The notes beneath the pieces were generated by a model. It was given only the letters and a program-made list of their open reading frames with translations. It ran no database searches and was not told where the DNA came from. The position numbers were made by a program, and so were the translations under genes. Shown here piece after piece: positions 37,850 through 50,200 of a stretch of 64,000 nt of DNA. Source of the DNA: Strongylocentrotus droebachiensis (taxonomy: Eukaryota; Echinodermata; Echinoidea; Camarodonta; Strongylocentrotidae); NCBI GenBank assembly GCA_035222895.1, contig JAVYIG010000602.1, positions 372,001 through 436,000 of the forward strand. Direction: 5' to 3'. Numbering within the stretch: the stretch's first letter is position 1; the number at the start of each line of letters is the position of its first letter.

Positions 37850-38550
37850 TCCTGTTTTGCTGGTCCAATATCAATGCACGACCATCCCGTGTCCATGATG
37901 ATTTTACTTTTGTTGATACTTGGACATTTTGAGTAGTTCCTGATTTCTTTTCGTAAGATCCTCTTGGATTGATTTTCTGGTACCAGCTTATTTACGTCGT
38001 TCTTGTCGTTTCCTGTATGTGTTGAAGTTTGCTATGATCGGTCGCGTTGTGTTGGTGCTTTTGTGTTTGATTTGGATCCGGTTCTATGGCTACGTTCAAT
38101 GTCATTCCTCGTGAGATCAACTTGAAGTTTTTCCTTTGCTATGACGTCATCGGTGTTTTCATCTGCTGATTCATCATTACCAAAGAATAACAGGCAGTTT
38201 CTTCTTGGGTATTGTTCTTGTTGATCAAGTTTCCATGATAGATCTTGTATTTGATTTGTCTGTTGTTCCACTGTGACTTGTAGATGTTTTATTTCATGTT
38301 GTTTTCTGTTTTCTGCTATCTCAAGATCGAATATGCGACCTTCTTGCTTTTCAATTGATTTCCTCATGTCAGAAAGTCTGCTCTCAACATGAGTCTCTAT
38401 CAATTCAAGAAATCTTTTATCTTGTAGTACGTCTTTGATGACTGAGCTGAGTAGAGATGCCTTATCCTTTTCCATTCCCCTGGCTACAATAGAAGAGCTT
38501 TCAGTAGTCATAGTGATCCAGCAAATGAATATAACTCGGTGAATAAGCAA
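37850..38550 (-). mobile_element. LINE ORF1 fragment (coiled coil and RRM start)
   Basis: Minus strand from about 38511: a long heptad-rich helix (VIKDVLQDKRFLELIETHVE, EKQEGRIFDLEIAENRKQHE, VEQQTNQIQDLSWKLDQQEQ) running into YPRRNCLLFFGNDESADENT, DDVIAKEKLQVDL and IERSHRTGSK. This is the coiled coil-RRM layout of L1/CR1 ORF1 proteins. The frame is lost near 38040. Confidence 0.78.
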
Positions 38551-38759
38551 TAAAGATTGTTGAAGACAGACACAATAGAGATCCTGGGTGATTATGATAA
38601 GCTCCAGTGAATATCAAATAAGCTGTGATTCTCCTGAAAAGCTGCTTGTTAGAGTGACTTTTGCTTTTTACCAAGCATATAGGTGGGACTGAAGTAAAAA
38701 GAAAAACGAGCAGTTACAGCTAGGATTTTTAGGTAGAAAAGTCGGGATTTTACTCACTT

Positions 38760-39130
38760 ATCCTCAGTTAAAAAAACTCCAAATGCTCCTGGTTGCTGAT
38801 GAGGGTAATCCACAAGTATTACATTGCAATTCGTAGTTAGCACGTGATAAAATATGTATCGAATGTTCACAACGAAGACTCCAGTCTAACTTCAAGCTAT
38901 ATACAATGCATAACAGAGCATTCAAATCAACCATTTTCAATCCTCCATACTCATAACTCATACAAACCACTTGTCTATTTATTTTGTGTTTTTTCCATTC
39001 CACAAAAATGTATAAACTATTTGTTGATATCAGACGAAACTGCGATATTCATGATATGGATATTAATTTTGGTTAATCTTGGTAAATTATTTCCAAACCT
39101 GTTTTTTAAGTCAATAAACCAATTTGAAAT
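38760..39130 (-). mobile_element. L1/Tx1-like RT C-terminal fragment
   Basis: YTFLWNGKKHKINRQVVCMS and YEYGGLKMVDLNALL: the FLW.GkkhKIkR..v...y..GGLkm.d block of Tx1/L1 LINEs. Short and decayed; no link to the ORF1 fragment beside it can be proven. Confidence 0.7.
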
Positions 39131-40008
39131 TGGTAAATAGAATAAATAGCATTTGCCAACTGACATGGTTTAAACACAAAACAAAAGTATGGGGATCAAT
39201 ACATCGGACATTACTTTTCTTTTCTTCCAAATGTCTTTGTCAAGTTTGTCATTACGTAACCAATAATTCGAAAGTGAAACAGAGAGTCTAAATGTTTTTT
39301 TTTTTTAAAGGATAGTTTTATGTTGATCTAGGTTAAATTTGAAATCAGTGTAAAGGGCAATATGCATGATTTATCAACGTTGTGATAACATGCATGAGCA
39401 CTCAACAGAGAACCATTCGTGTCTTTGAAATAGTCAACTCCAGCTCTCTGATCGCTTACTCACTCACCGTCCCAAAAAAAATACAGTATTTTCTCATACC
39501 AGTTTGGGAAAGTTTAAGCAGGGCTCCCACTTAGCCGAGTTGTATTGGCGAGTTGTGATTAGTTTCCTCAAAGAGGCACTCGCAATAACTCGCGAAAAGC
39601 TCTTCTTGTTAATACTCGGAATAACTCGCGACAACTCGGTATGGCTCGGCATCACTTTTTACAACATTACACGGCTCTCCCGAAGTCGCGAGCAGTTCTA
39701 AAATTTTGAACATGTTGAAAATGTTCACTGACTCGTTGTAACTCGAGGTGAACTCGAGTTTCCAAGAGTGGAGTACGAGCACGACGATCGTGCTGCGAGT
39801 CATGCCGAGTCATGCCGAGTCATGCCGAGTTGCCTACGATATTAACGCAAGTTTAGATCGAGTACGGGGACTTACGGCGAGCATGACGAGTGCACCATGA
39901 TACGTCAGCTGGCCTTCCATTGAGCAGAAGATCAAGGCCTGTTCTTCCTCCAGCATATCGAGCAAATATGCCTCTTGCATCCATCGTTATTTTGGAAAGC
40001 GCAAAAAT

Positions 40009-41503
40009 CAGAGGCAGCCCTCCCTGGGGGGCTGGGGGCACAGTGCCCCACCCCCATTTTTTTAAAGTATCCGAAATGCGCCCCCTTTTACTATGACAAG
40101 TGCCTCAATTAATTTGTAATTGTGCCCCTGGCCCTTTTCACCTTTTATAAGTGCCCCTTTTAATTTTGACAAGTGCCCCTTTTCCTTCGACAGTTCCAAT
40201 TTTCCTTTGCAATAAGTGTCCATTTTCAATTCTCATAAATGCCTCTTCTCACTTTTGAAAAGTGCCCCTTTCACCTCTGATAATTTGCCCTATTCAAATC
40301 TAAGATGTGCCTCTTTTATTTCGCTAAGTGCCCCTTTATGTGTAAGAAGTTCCCCTTCCCCTGTTAATAACTCGGATAATCACACCTTATATTTTTACAT
40401 ATGCCCCTTTTCCTTTCTAATAAGAGCTCCTCTTCCTAATGAAAAGTGCTCCCATTATAAAAAGAGCCCCTTTCCCTCTTCATAAATGCCCCTTTTCAGG
40501 TACGGGAGTTACTCGTTTTCACTTCAGATAAGTGCCCCTTCACTTCCGATAAATGCCCCTATTCAAATCAGAAAATCTGGTCGGTACCCCCTTTTCTGTC
40601 AACTAATGTACATTTTCCTTTATTAAATGTGCCCCTTTTTCATTCCCATGAGTGCCCCTTTTCATATTTTGGTCATTGCCCCTTTTCGGGTGCGATACGT
40701 TCCCCTTTTCACCTTTGATAATATCCCTTTTAACAATGATACGTGCCCCTTTCCTTTTCAAATAAGGGACCTATCCCCTTTTTATAAATGCCCCCTTTCA
40801 CCTCTTATAAATGCCCCTATCAAAATTAGATGAAGGCCCTTTTTCCGTCGACAAATTTCCTATTTTTATAAGTGCCTTTTTTCATCCCTGGTGTGTGCCT
40901 CTTTTTGAAGGCGTAAGAAGTGCCCCATTTTCACCTCTGCTAATTACTCTTTGCACTTTGAAACGACCTTTTATTTTCTGATAAGTATCTCCTTTTCCTC
41001 TCATCATTAAACGCACCCTAATTTCAAGCGACTAAGAGCACCTCCCCCTAAAGCTCGCTCGCTACGCTCTTTCGCATTTATAAATGATATACTTATGTTA
41101 CAATATCAAAGGTCTTTTCAGTCTTCTGTTATGAGAATATGCATATAACCCTATCAGGATCTGGTCTTTTCCTCTTAGTAAGATGTATTTTTTTGGCACT
41201 GTGACCTCACAATTTTTTTTTTTAATCCTTGCTCACTTCGCTCTCTCGCAATTTAATTTGAGGATCATCACACCCAACTGCAAAGTATGATGCTAAAGCA
41301 ATATCTTGTACTGTATAGAAAGTGAAACAAATATTGAAATCATCCCTGATAATGTAATCACAAGATAGGGGTATAATTATATCAATGTCTAAAACTTTTG
41401 CTTTGAGATTTCCATTTGAAGATGCCCTTTTTTCTCCAGAAATTGCCCTTTTTTCTTGGTGCCCCCACCTCCTCCCACTTTGAAAGTCGCTTGGCCGCCC
41501 CTG
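40009..41503. mobile_element. hAT-like element with minisatellite interior
   Basis: Ends CAGAGGCAGCC and, inverted, CAGGGGCGGCC. Flanking 8-mers GCAAAAAT (40001-40008) and GCCAAAAT (41504-41511) match at 7 of 8. The interior is mostly the GTGCCCCTTTTC minisatellite. No transposase. Confidence 0.72.
40050..41040. repeat. Degenerate minisatellite, unit roughly 25-35 bp, GTGCCCCTTTTC core
   Basis: Units of the form AAGTGCCCCTTTTCAC + CTCTGAT or similar recur for about 1 kb with variable spacing and many substitutions. Two further units occur in inner flanking sequence near 41425-41455 (TGCCCTTTTTTC). Confidence 0.85.
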
Positions 41504-41733
41504 GCCAAAATGATGCATTTCCCGCCCTTGATCGCATATGACTCGAAGAAAACTCTTATCACTCCTTAGAAAATCTTGATAACTCTTTGGTAGATCGGTA
41601 CAAGTCGTACACATGTCATCGCAACGCATACCGAGCTCGCGTGACTCGTATAATGCGATCGGTTCACTCGTACATCCATCGTAGGAAACTCGATAATGCG
41701 TCGTATGATAAATACCTTGCAAATACAATACAA

Positions 41734-44700
41734 ACTAGACATATAATACTTGTTTGGAACAAGTATAGGTGGGCTGGTCAACTAACATTTGAGACAAAAT
41801 AGAGCAAAAATAAGCGACATACTGCTTACAAACTCTTAAAAGACAATATCATGTAGATTCATAACGTGAACTAAATTCACCTTCTATAGGCATAACACGC
41901 AAATTATGAAGTTTTTGACATGAGGCCTTTAATCAAAATTTTCACTATGATGACGTCATCAAAATGAAAAATAGTTATTACTGTGCTTGTAGAGAATTGT
42001 CTTAGCTACATCATATCGAAATTTTGAAGAAAATTGATCAATATTTACAGAGATACAATCAATTTTACATAAATATGCTGACGTCATAATATGCAAATTC
42101 GTATTTTGAGTTCCAAGGCCATTGTGATGATGTCACGATACACTTAATGGCCAAATGAGACATGGAATCATATTTTCGACTCATACTCTATCTTAATATG
42201 AAAAAAAATTGAGGATCCCGGTGCATTCCAAAGAGCTATAACGGATTTTGTATAGGCATGTTTTTGCCCATATATGCTATGTATTAAAAGAGCTCGCGCG
42301 CACGGATATTTATCTTGAATTGACGCTCATCTTTTTATTAATGGTCATAAAGAGATAAAAATGGTATCAAATTTCTTGAAAAATATGAGAAATATCATGA
42401 AAGGAAAAAAAAATGGCGATTCTATGTTTTGTAATGGTGTTACGCGCGAAAACGCGCGCGCATGCTCGTATGCGCGATTTTTTATAAAATGCTTAAAATG
42501 ACCTGAAACGTATGCAAAATAAATTTGAGACGATTTTGAGCATTTAACATTTTTGCGCGCGCACTTACGCGCGGACGTACGCGCACGTGCGCGTTTTTTT
42601 ACCTGAAATTAACCAGACTGATATTGACCTTAATCACAATAAATATGAATGAGAAATACCTTTTGGTTATGAAGATATGATCATGAGTAAATTTTCAAAA
42701 AAATTTCAAAAAATGGCGCCTAGATGACGTCATCAGTCAAGGGCAAGGTTGAAAACCTTACCGTGCTTTGTCCATATGCCCATACATATGTGTGCCAAAT
42801 TTCAATTTATTTGATTAAGCCATTTTCAAGTTATCTTGCTAACAAAAAAGTGGTAAGAATTAAGAAAAACTAGACATATAATACTTGTTTGGAACAAGTA
42901 TAGGTGGGCTGGTCAACTAACATTTGAGACAAAATAGAGCAAAAATAAGCGACATACTGCTTACAAATTCTTAAAAGACAATATCATGTAGATTCATAAC
43001 GTGAACTAAATTCACCTTCTATAGGCATAACACGCAAATTATGAAGTTTTTGACATGAGGCCTTTAATCAAAATTTTCACTATGATGACGTCATCAAAAT
43101 GAAAAATGGTTATTACTGCGTTTGTAGAGAATTGTCTTAGCTACAACATATCGAAATTTTGAAGAAAATTGATCAATATTTACAGATACAATCAATTTTA
43201 CATAAATATGCTGACGTCATAATATGCAAATTCGTATTTTGAGTTCCAAGGCCATTGTGATGATGTCACGATACACTTAATGGCCACATGAGACATGGAA
43301 TCATATTTCCGACTCATACTCTATCTTAATATGAAAAAAATTGAGGATCCCGGTGCATTCCAAAGAGCTATAACGGATTTTGTATAGGCATGTTTTTGCC
43401 CATATATGCTATGTATTAAAAGACCTCGCGCGCACTGACATTTATCTTGAATTTACGCTCATCTTGTTAATAATGGTCATAAAGAGATAAACATGGAATC
43501 AAATTCCTTGAAAAAATATGAGAAATATCATGAAAGAAAAAAAAATGGCGATTCTATGTTTTTTAATGGTGTTACGCGCGAAAACGCGCGCGCATGCTCG
43601 TACGCGCGATTTTTTATAAAATGCCTAAAATGACCTGAAACGTATGCAAAAAAAATTTGAGATGATTTTGAGCATTTAAAAATTTTGCGCGCGCATTGAC
43701 GCGCGGACGTACGCACACGTGCGCGTTTTTTGACCTGAAATTGACCGGACTGATATTGACCTTGATCGTGATAAATATGAATGAGAAATAACTTACCGTT
43801 ATGAAATTATGATCATAAGTAAATTTTCAGAAAATTTCACAAAATGGCGCCTAGATGACGTCATCAGTCAAGGTCAAGGTTGAAAACCTTACTTTGTTTT
43901 GTCCATATGGCTATACATATGTGTGCTAAATATCAAATCATTTGATTGAGCCATTTTTAACTTATCTTGCTAACAAAAAAGTGGGTCGAAATAAGAAAAA
44001 TAAACTAAATTTGTAATACTTGTTTGGAACAAGTATAGGTGGGCTGATCCAAAAAAAAATTGAGACAAAATGAAGGGTACATTTGAGATATCTTTTTGTC
44101 TCAGCTACAACATACTCAAAGTTCAGCGTAAACGAAGCTAAAACGACGTAGATATTGCTCGCGAAAGACGGAATGTAGAATCAAGTTTTGAGAAAAAGTC
44201 ATGTCCCATAGAGAATACACGCAAAATGTGCAAAATTGACATGCCTCCTTTAATCGCAAAAAAATACGCCATGATGCCCTTGTCATAATGAAACATCGTG
44301 ACGACTAGATTTGTAGAGAATTGTCTCAGCTAGAACATATCAAAATTTTGAAGAAAATTGATCAATTTTTTACAAAGATACAATCAATTTTCCAAAAATA
44401 TGCTGACGTCATAATATGCAAATTGAAATTTTGAGTTCGGAGGCCATTATGATGACGTCATGAGTTAATTGAGGGTCAAATGAGACATGAAATTATATCT
44501 CCGATTCATACTCAATCAAAATATGAAAAAAATTGGGGTCACCTTGCATCCTAAAGAGCTACAATAGATTTTGCATAGGCATGTTTTTGCCCATATATGC
44601 TATGTATTACAAGAGCTCGCGCGCACGGAAATTTATGTTTAACGGTCGATCATTCCGTCATTAATAGTCATAAAGAGATAAACATGTTATCAATTTGTTT

Positions 44701-45268
44701 GTAAAAATATGTGGAATATTATGAAAGAAAAAAAATGGCGATTCTATGTTGTGCAATAGTCTAACGCGCGAAAACACGCACGCATGCGCGTATGCGCGTG
44801 TGCGCGATTTTTTATAAAATGCTTAGAATGGCCTAAAACGTATGCAAAATGATTTTGAGACGATTTTGAGCATTTCAACATTTTACGCGCGCATTGACGC
44901 GCGGACGTACGAGCACGCGCGCGTTATTTGACCTGCAATTGACCGGACGGATATTGACCCTGATCATGATAAATATAAATGAGAAATACCTTTTGGTTAT
45001 GAAGATATGATCATGAGTTAAATTTTGTAAAATTTTACAAAATGGCGCCTAGATGACGTCATCAGTCAAGGTCAAGGTTGAAAAAATTTCTGTGCCTTGA
45101 ACATATGCCTATATATAAATGTGCTAAATTTCAAGGCATTTGATTGAGCCATTTTCAAGTTATCTTGCCAACAAAAAAGTGGTTAGAAATAAGAAAAATA
45201 TTTAATAATAAATAAAGGCAATTCTAACGAAATTATAAGGTGGTCTGTACGTTATACAGCCCACCTGA
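41734..45268. repeat. Tandem array of three 1.1-kb units (1135-bp period)
   Basis: Starts at 41734, 42869 and 44004, exactly 1135 bp apart, each with ACTTGTTTGGAACAAGTATA and GGTGGGCTG. The first two are very similar; the third is more diverged and longer. Each unit carries several TGACGTCA palindromes, a CpG-alternating block (CGCGCGCGCATGC) and the phrase CAGTCAAGG(T/G)CAAGGTTGAA. The array ends in three tail repeats of about 85 bp, each with GGTGGTCTGTATTAGATAC, up to 45430. Confidence 0.88.
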
Positions 45269-45529
45269 TAAATAAATAAATAAATAAATAATAATAAAGG
45301 CAAATTTAACAAAAATATCAGGTGGTCTGTATTAGATACAGCCCACCTGATAAATAAAGAAATAAATAAATAAAGGCGATTTTAACAAAAATATAAGGTG
45401 GTCTGTATTAGATACAGCCCACCTGATTAGTAAATTTCAAGCGAGTTCACGCGGGTTTACGCGAATTCAAGCTGGCGCCAGCTCGCCACAACTCGAGGCT
45501 CCAACTCGGCTAAGTGGGAGCCCTGCTTT

Positions 45530-46450
45530 ACGTAACTGCTGCTGACAAGTGGTCAAGGAGCAGGTGTCAGGTGGTTCTATAACGAATTGCTTTATTCAAT
45601 GTAAAAATCGATCAAACTAACGAGAAAGAAATTACGCCGATGCAGGTCATGCTGTAATCAAATGTCTATGTGTGTTCATTGAAACTTTTTATTAGAGATC
45701 CAGGGTCAAGTACCAGGTGGTGTGGAGTACTTATGTCAGATTTGCAGGTTCACTTTATCAATTAATCGTAGAGCTAGGCTTGTACTGTCTTGAAAACTTC
45801 GAGAAGATATTTTATCTTCTGCTTAAATATTGCAGGATGTTGAATAGTTGGTAATTTTGAAATTCTTTGAAGAAAAAAAATTGTATAAAGATGAACTCCA
45901 ACGCCTTCATACACATTATGTTTTGTTGGAAGCTCGTACTATCTTTGAATGCCTTTTCATCACTTTGTATTACGAAAAATTGTTTTGTTCGCTATTGTAT
46001 TGCTTGCTTATCTAAATAAAAAAAGTTTCTACGACTTGTTAATTGCCCAGAATACATGTCTTCCTGTACTATCTATTCACTTTTGCAGAAAATTTGTTAA
46101 ACATAGCATTAGTACTTTTTGTTTCATTAACACGTCTTTGGGGATGACGACTTTAAAAGCCCACTGATTTTCAAAGAGAGTGTACCTTAATTTCAAGGAC
46201 CGAAAATAAAACAATCCTTCTTGATCATTTGCATACGACTCCCTGCAAACCGTGTTTTGTTCCTTCCTCAATCATGACAATAATTTCTGTTAAATCATTT
46301 TTTGGGGGAGGGGGGTGATAAAAAGGGGACCTAAAAACTTGACTAAGAAAATTCCATTGTGACTTCACTACGTAAAAGATCGTAGACGAATATAAGAGTA
46401 GAGTAGATCTCTTGTGACGAGATAAGGAGAGAACCAGGGGCTAATTCCAG
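45530..46450. other. Intergenic, no gene recognised
   Basis: AT-rich sequence between the nested element and the minisatellite upstream of FPGS. Short frames match nothing known. Confidence 0.6.
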
Positions 46451-46612
46451 TCAACTACCCCCTAGGACAACTACCCCCAGGGTAACGACCCTCTATGACG
46501 ACCACCCCCCCCCCAGGACAACTACCCCCATACAACTAGCCCCTAAGACAACTACCCACTAGGACAACTACCCCCCAGACAACTACTCCCTACGACAACC
46601 ATCCTCTAGGTC
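46451..46612. repeat. GGACAACTACCCCC minisatellite
   Basis: About ten imperfect units of 14-20 bp (AGGACAACTACCCCC and variants), ending about 120 bp before the FPGS TATA box. Confidence 0.85.
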
Positions 46613-46632
46613 TTTTTAGGACAAATATCCTA

Positions 46633-46659
46633 GATAGAGAGAGAGAGAGAGAGAGAGAG
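46633..46659. repeat. (GA)n tract upstream of the FPGS promoter
   Basis: About 13 GA units, roughly 70 bp upstream of the TATA box. It could bind GAGA-type factors; this is inference. Confidence 0.85.
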
Positions 46660-46730
46660 TCATATACGCATGCGTGATTATGGACGAGTGTGATTGGCAG
46701 TGAACAACTCTTTATCGTGCAACATACCAG

Positions 46731-46738
46731 TATATAAA
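46731..46738 (+). promoter_or_regulatory. FPGS: TATA box of FPGS (candidate)
   Basis: TATATAAA lies 131 bp before the FPGS ATG, with an inverted CCAAT (ATTGG) at about 46693. The expected start site is near 46760-46790, where a TTCAGTT initiator-like word occurs (about 46788). Confidence 0.6.
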
Positions 46739-46868
46739 TGGTGTAGAATTGGAGGAAAACTCTCCTTAGTGGTTGTTCAGTTAAGACATAACATCGCTAA
46801 CAAACAAAGAGTTTTGAAGGACAAAAGATTTTGCTTGACAATCAAAATTGAATTTTGAAAGTGCAGCC

Positions 46869-46949
46869 ATGGACTCGAGAGTTGATGTAGGAAATGCGGG
46901 ACGAGAAGCAGGATTGAGTGACACTCCAAATGGAGAGGAACTTTATCAG
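46869..46949 (+). CDS. FPGS: FPGS exon 1
   Basis: 27 codons ([15 protein letters not shown]...ELYQ), phase 0, donor CAG|GTGAGG. Poorly conserved N-terminus. The start is chosen for its Kozak-like context (GCCATGG) and for its position after the TATA box. Confidence 0.78.
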
Positions 46950-47206
46950 GTGAGGTGACATTTTAAGAATATGAGAAGTTATTTATTTATTTTTTTATTC
47001 AATTTCATTTCATTTACTTTTTATTTCATATCTTTTTAAAACTTTTATTTACAATATAAATGTCATTGAATTAAATATCGTCTAACTATTTTCAAAATTC
47101 CGATTGAAAACATAAATTGAAATGTTTTATTCTATATGGTACATAAAGTCACATAATTAGATAGTATTCCAGCCAAATATAAGAAAGGGCTCTAGAAAAG
47201 GCATGT

Positions 47207-47243
<37 letters not shown>

Positions 47244-50200
47244 TTTTGGGGGTAATAAATGGCATCCATGCTATCCATCATTTTTATCGAAAATCATACT
47301 AAATAATAACATAGGGGTGGATGCCACGCGAATTTTGATTAACTAAAACAGTCATTTTTGGCTCAAAATTTGAAAAAATGTCTAAAATCATGATTTTTTG
47401 TTGTGGACCAATTATGTATGATCTGATGAAGACCTTTCAATTGATATAATCTTCATTAGGAGTTTGAATTAATAAACCTGTTTGATATTTGAATGTTGGA
47501 TATTAAACACATACGTATAGTACAATATAACATAAAACTGTGACTTACTCAGAATATCGGGTTATTAAAACTAGTCATATTTGACAGTTTTAAAAACACA
47601 ATAAAGCTGTACATTTAAATATTTTGTATTTGATTGAAAATATAATATATGTTGTCAAGCCACGCAGAAAAGAGTTGATCAGATTATCTAAGCGATAAGT
47701 AATTTAATGCTTTTCGAAATGAGTCGATGTCTTTTACAATATGCGCATTTTTAGTGGAAAACACTGTTCATGTTCATTTACGGTGTGCATGTACCGTTTA
47801 TCGCATTCTCAATATTCATGGGCCAATAATTGAAAAGGCCCCATCCTCTTAGACACAATCTTAAATTAGAAATGCAATAGTATCAGTACAATATGCTTGC
47901 ATTGACGCCTGTGTTTCTACGTATCAAACGAAAATGCTTCATTCGGACTATCCAGAGCAACTTGTAAGAAGTAGCTTCTAGGATCATAGTGGAGATAACT
48001 AGTCGGCCGAAAGAAAGGCCTTAAAAACAACCCGGAACAAACCAAAACAAATACGTTATTTTTACCTTTTTTTCGAGTGCCAAACGAAAATTTGAATTAA
48101 TTTTAAAACGGTGCGCTAAGGAAAAATTCTTGCAGTACTTTCGAGCATGAAATTAATCACTATATTTTTTTATTATTTTTTTTTTTTTATTGTTTAAAAA
48201 AAAAAAACGTTTTAGCCCTCCATAGGCTCAGGGTCACCCTGGGACGTATCCCTATCTTTAGAGGCCGTACGGGTCGACTTGGGATTATAACACGGAGTTA
48301 TAACTGTTTGCATTTTAAGGTTCGCTGTAGCGATTAGACATGCAGTAGAGCGGTTCCACGGTGACCGTACGTCGGGCGTACGCTAGCCTTGTGTTTCATA
48401 TACTCCAGCGGGTGAAGCAGTAGCATCAGTCTGGCCGCACGGTCGCCTTTCGAGCACCTTCTGGCTACCTTGCGTATGCCTTAGTATTTGTTAAAAAGAT
48501 ACGGCCGCTGCAGGGACGCCCTAATGCGACCGTGCGTCATCACTCCAAAGGCCGTAAGGCAGTCGCAGATTTTCTGTCTCCATAAATTCAAAATACGGCT
48601 ACCCTAACATATGTGACCGCTACCGTATGTGGCCGTGGGAATGCTGCGGGGGTCCTATAATTGCTATTGGCAGTAGATATTTAAGACCGCACGGCCGCCT
48701 CGGCAAATGTGACCTAGGCATTAACATAAGCTAGTCTAATGCAAGTAGGGCCTATACTACGGCCTTCGGTTCTCAATGGGAGACGGACACGCCTCTATAG
48801 AAATAGAGAAAAGGTCGTCCCCCTTTATTTAGAAACTGGTCAAGAAAATTGTCTAAAATTTGATTAAATTCTATTTGAAACAGGAAGAATGTGGGTTGTA
48901 AGATCAAACTTGGATTTGCATGTGTGACAAAGAGTGCTCTAACATGCGAAGTTCTAACCTTTGCAGCTCCGAACCTCTGGAACAATTAAACTTTTTATGA
49001 ACCTTCGGAAAAACTACATGTTACCCTTAAATCTAGACTAAATTTACGTTTCGATGTTAATGTGCATGGGCAATAATGACAATGACTATTTTGTTCATCA
49101 TATATAATGGGGTACCGTCGTTAATCTTTCTTATCAGTGCATAATTAATTCTCCTTCTCGTTGTATTCTTGCAGCTATTTCTGAAGAAGCATGAAGAGCT
49201 AGTTAACGACCGCCAGGAGTATTGTCCAGATGCAGATGAACTCAGAAAATTCCTTGTATCAGATTACAGAATCTTCTTAGAAAGGCTTGGAATTACGGTA
49301 AACTTACACATTGTCGGAATAAAGTATAATTACAATAATAAAGATTATAATCGAAAATTGGTTTCTGTTATTCAGGATGGATCCTAAGATACCTATCGTG
49401 ACACAGAAATGTAATTGTCTAATTGAATGAAAAAAAGTTCTATAAAAATATAACACAGTCGCAACTATTTTCGAAAAATCAACTCAAGGGCAGTTTTAAT
49501 ACACTGATGTAGGTCCCATAGAGATCAAGTTCGGATTACGTCATACGTCATAAACAAATTCGAACGTTTCAATAGGAGACGCAGAGGGCTATTGAAATTA
49601 CCGTAGGTTGATTTTTCAAAAGTCGTTGCGGCAATCTTGTTATGCTGTTTCAAAAAGCCGATTGTGTGTTTTCCAAAATTTTATGATACAAAATTAGCCT
49701 TTTTTCAAAGAGTGAATAAATTACACATTAAGATCAGTATTATGAAAAGAACATTAGCAAAAACATTTAGAAACTTACTCCGAATACATATATCATTCAA
49801 CTTTGCAGAACTTGCCCAAATTTTGGTCTGATATGAGTTTTTCATATTATCAACAAAAGTGTAAAATGCTCTTTTTAAAACACCTCATCATATAGAAACA
49901 ACGTGAGATAAATAGTATATTCCCTTATCTATGTTTTATTTAGAGAAAAGATTTAGACTCTTTATCGTGCATCCATGTGGCGGGTACTAAAGGAAAGGGA
50001 TCGACATGTGCTATGACAGAAAGGATATTAAGGACATACGGCTTCAAGACAGGCATCATAAGGTATATATAAGCATTTATTTCATAATCAAAACAGACAG
50101 TGGTACAAATAGATCATTACTGTACAGAAATGTATATCACAATAAAGCAAACATGGCCCAGGACGATGGACATATAAACATAAAACACACAGGTTTTTTT

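Larger units (their letters stand above)
39518..45526. mobile_element. Outer inverted-repeat element (6 kb with nested insertions)
   Basis: Both ends read AGCAGGGCTCCCACTTAGCC inward. TTA lies outside each end (39514-39516, 45528-45530), which fits a 3-bp duplication; an 8-bp one is not supported. The original body (39518-40008, 41504-41733 and 45430-45526) is full of ACTCG/CGAGT words, such as three tandem GAGTCATGCC units at 39798-39830. It was later split by a hAT-like insertion and by the 1135-bp array. Confidence 0.72.

Noticed and set aside
40853..41728. 168-residue minus-strand frame ending at 41222
   Set aside because: It crosses the right end of the hAT-like insertion at 41503 into the outer element, so it is a chance fusion.
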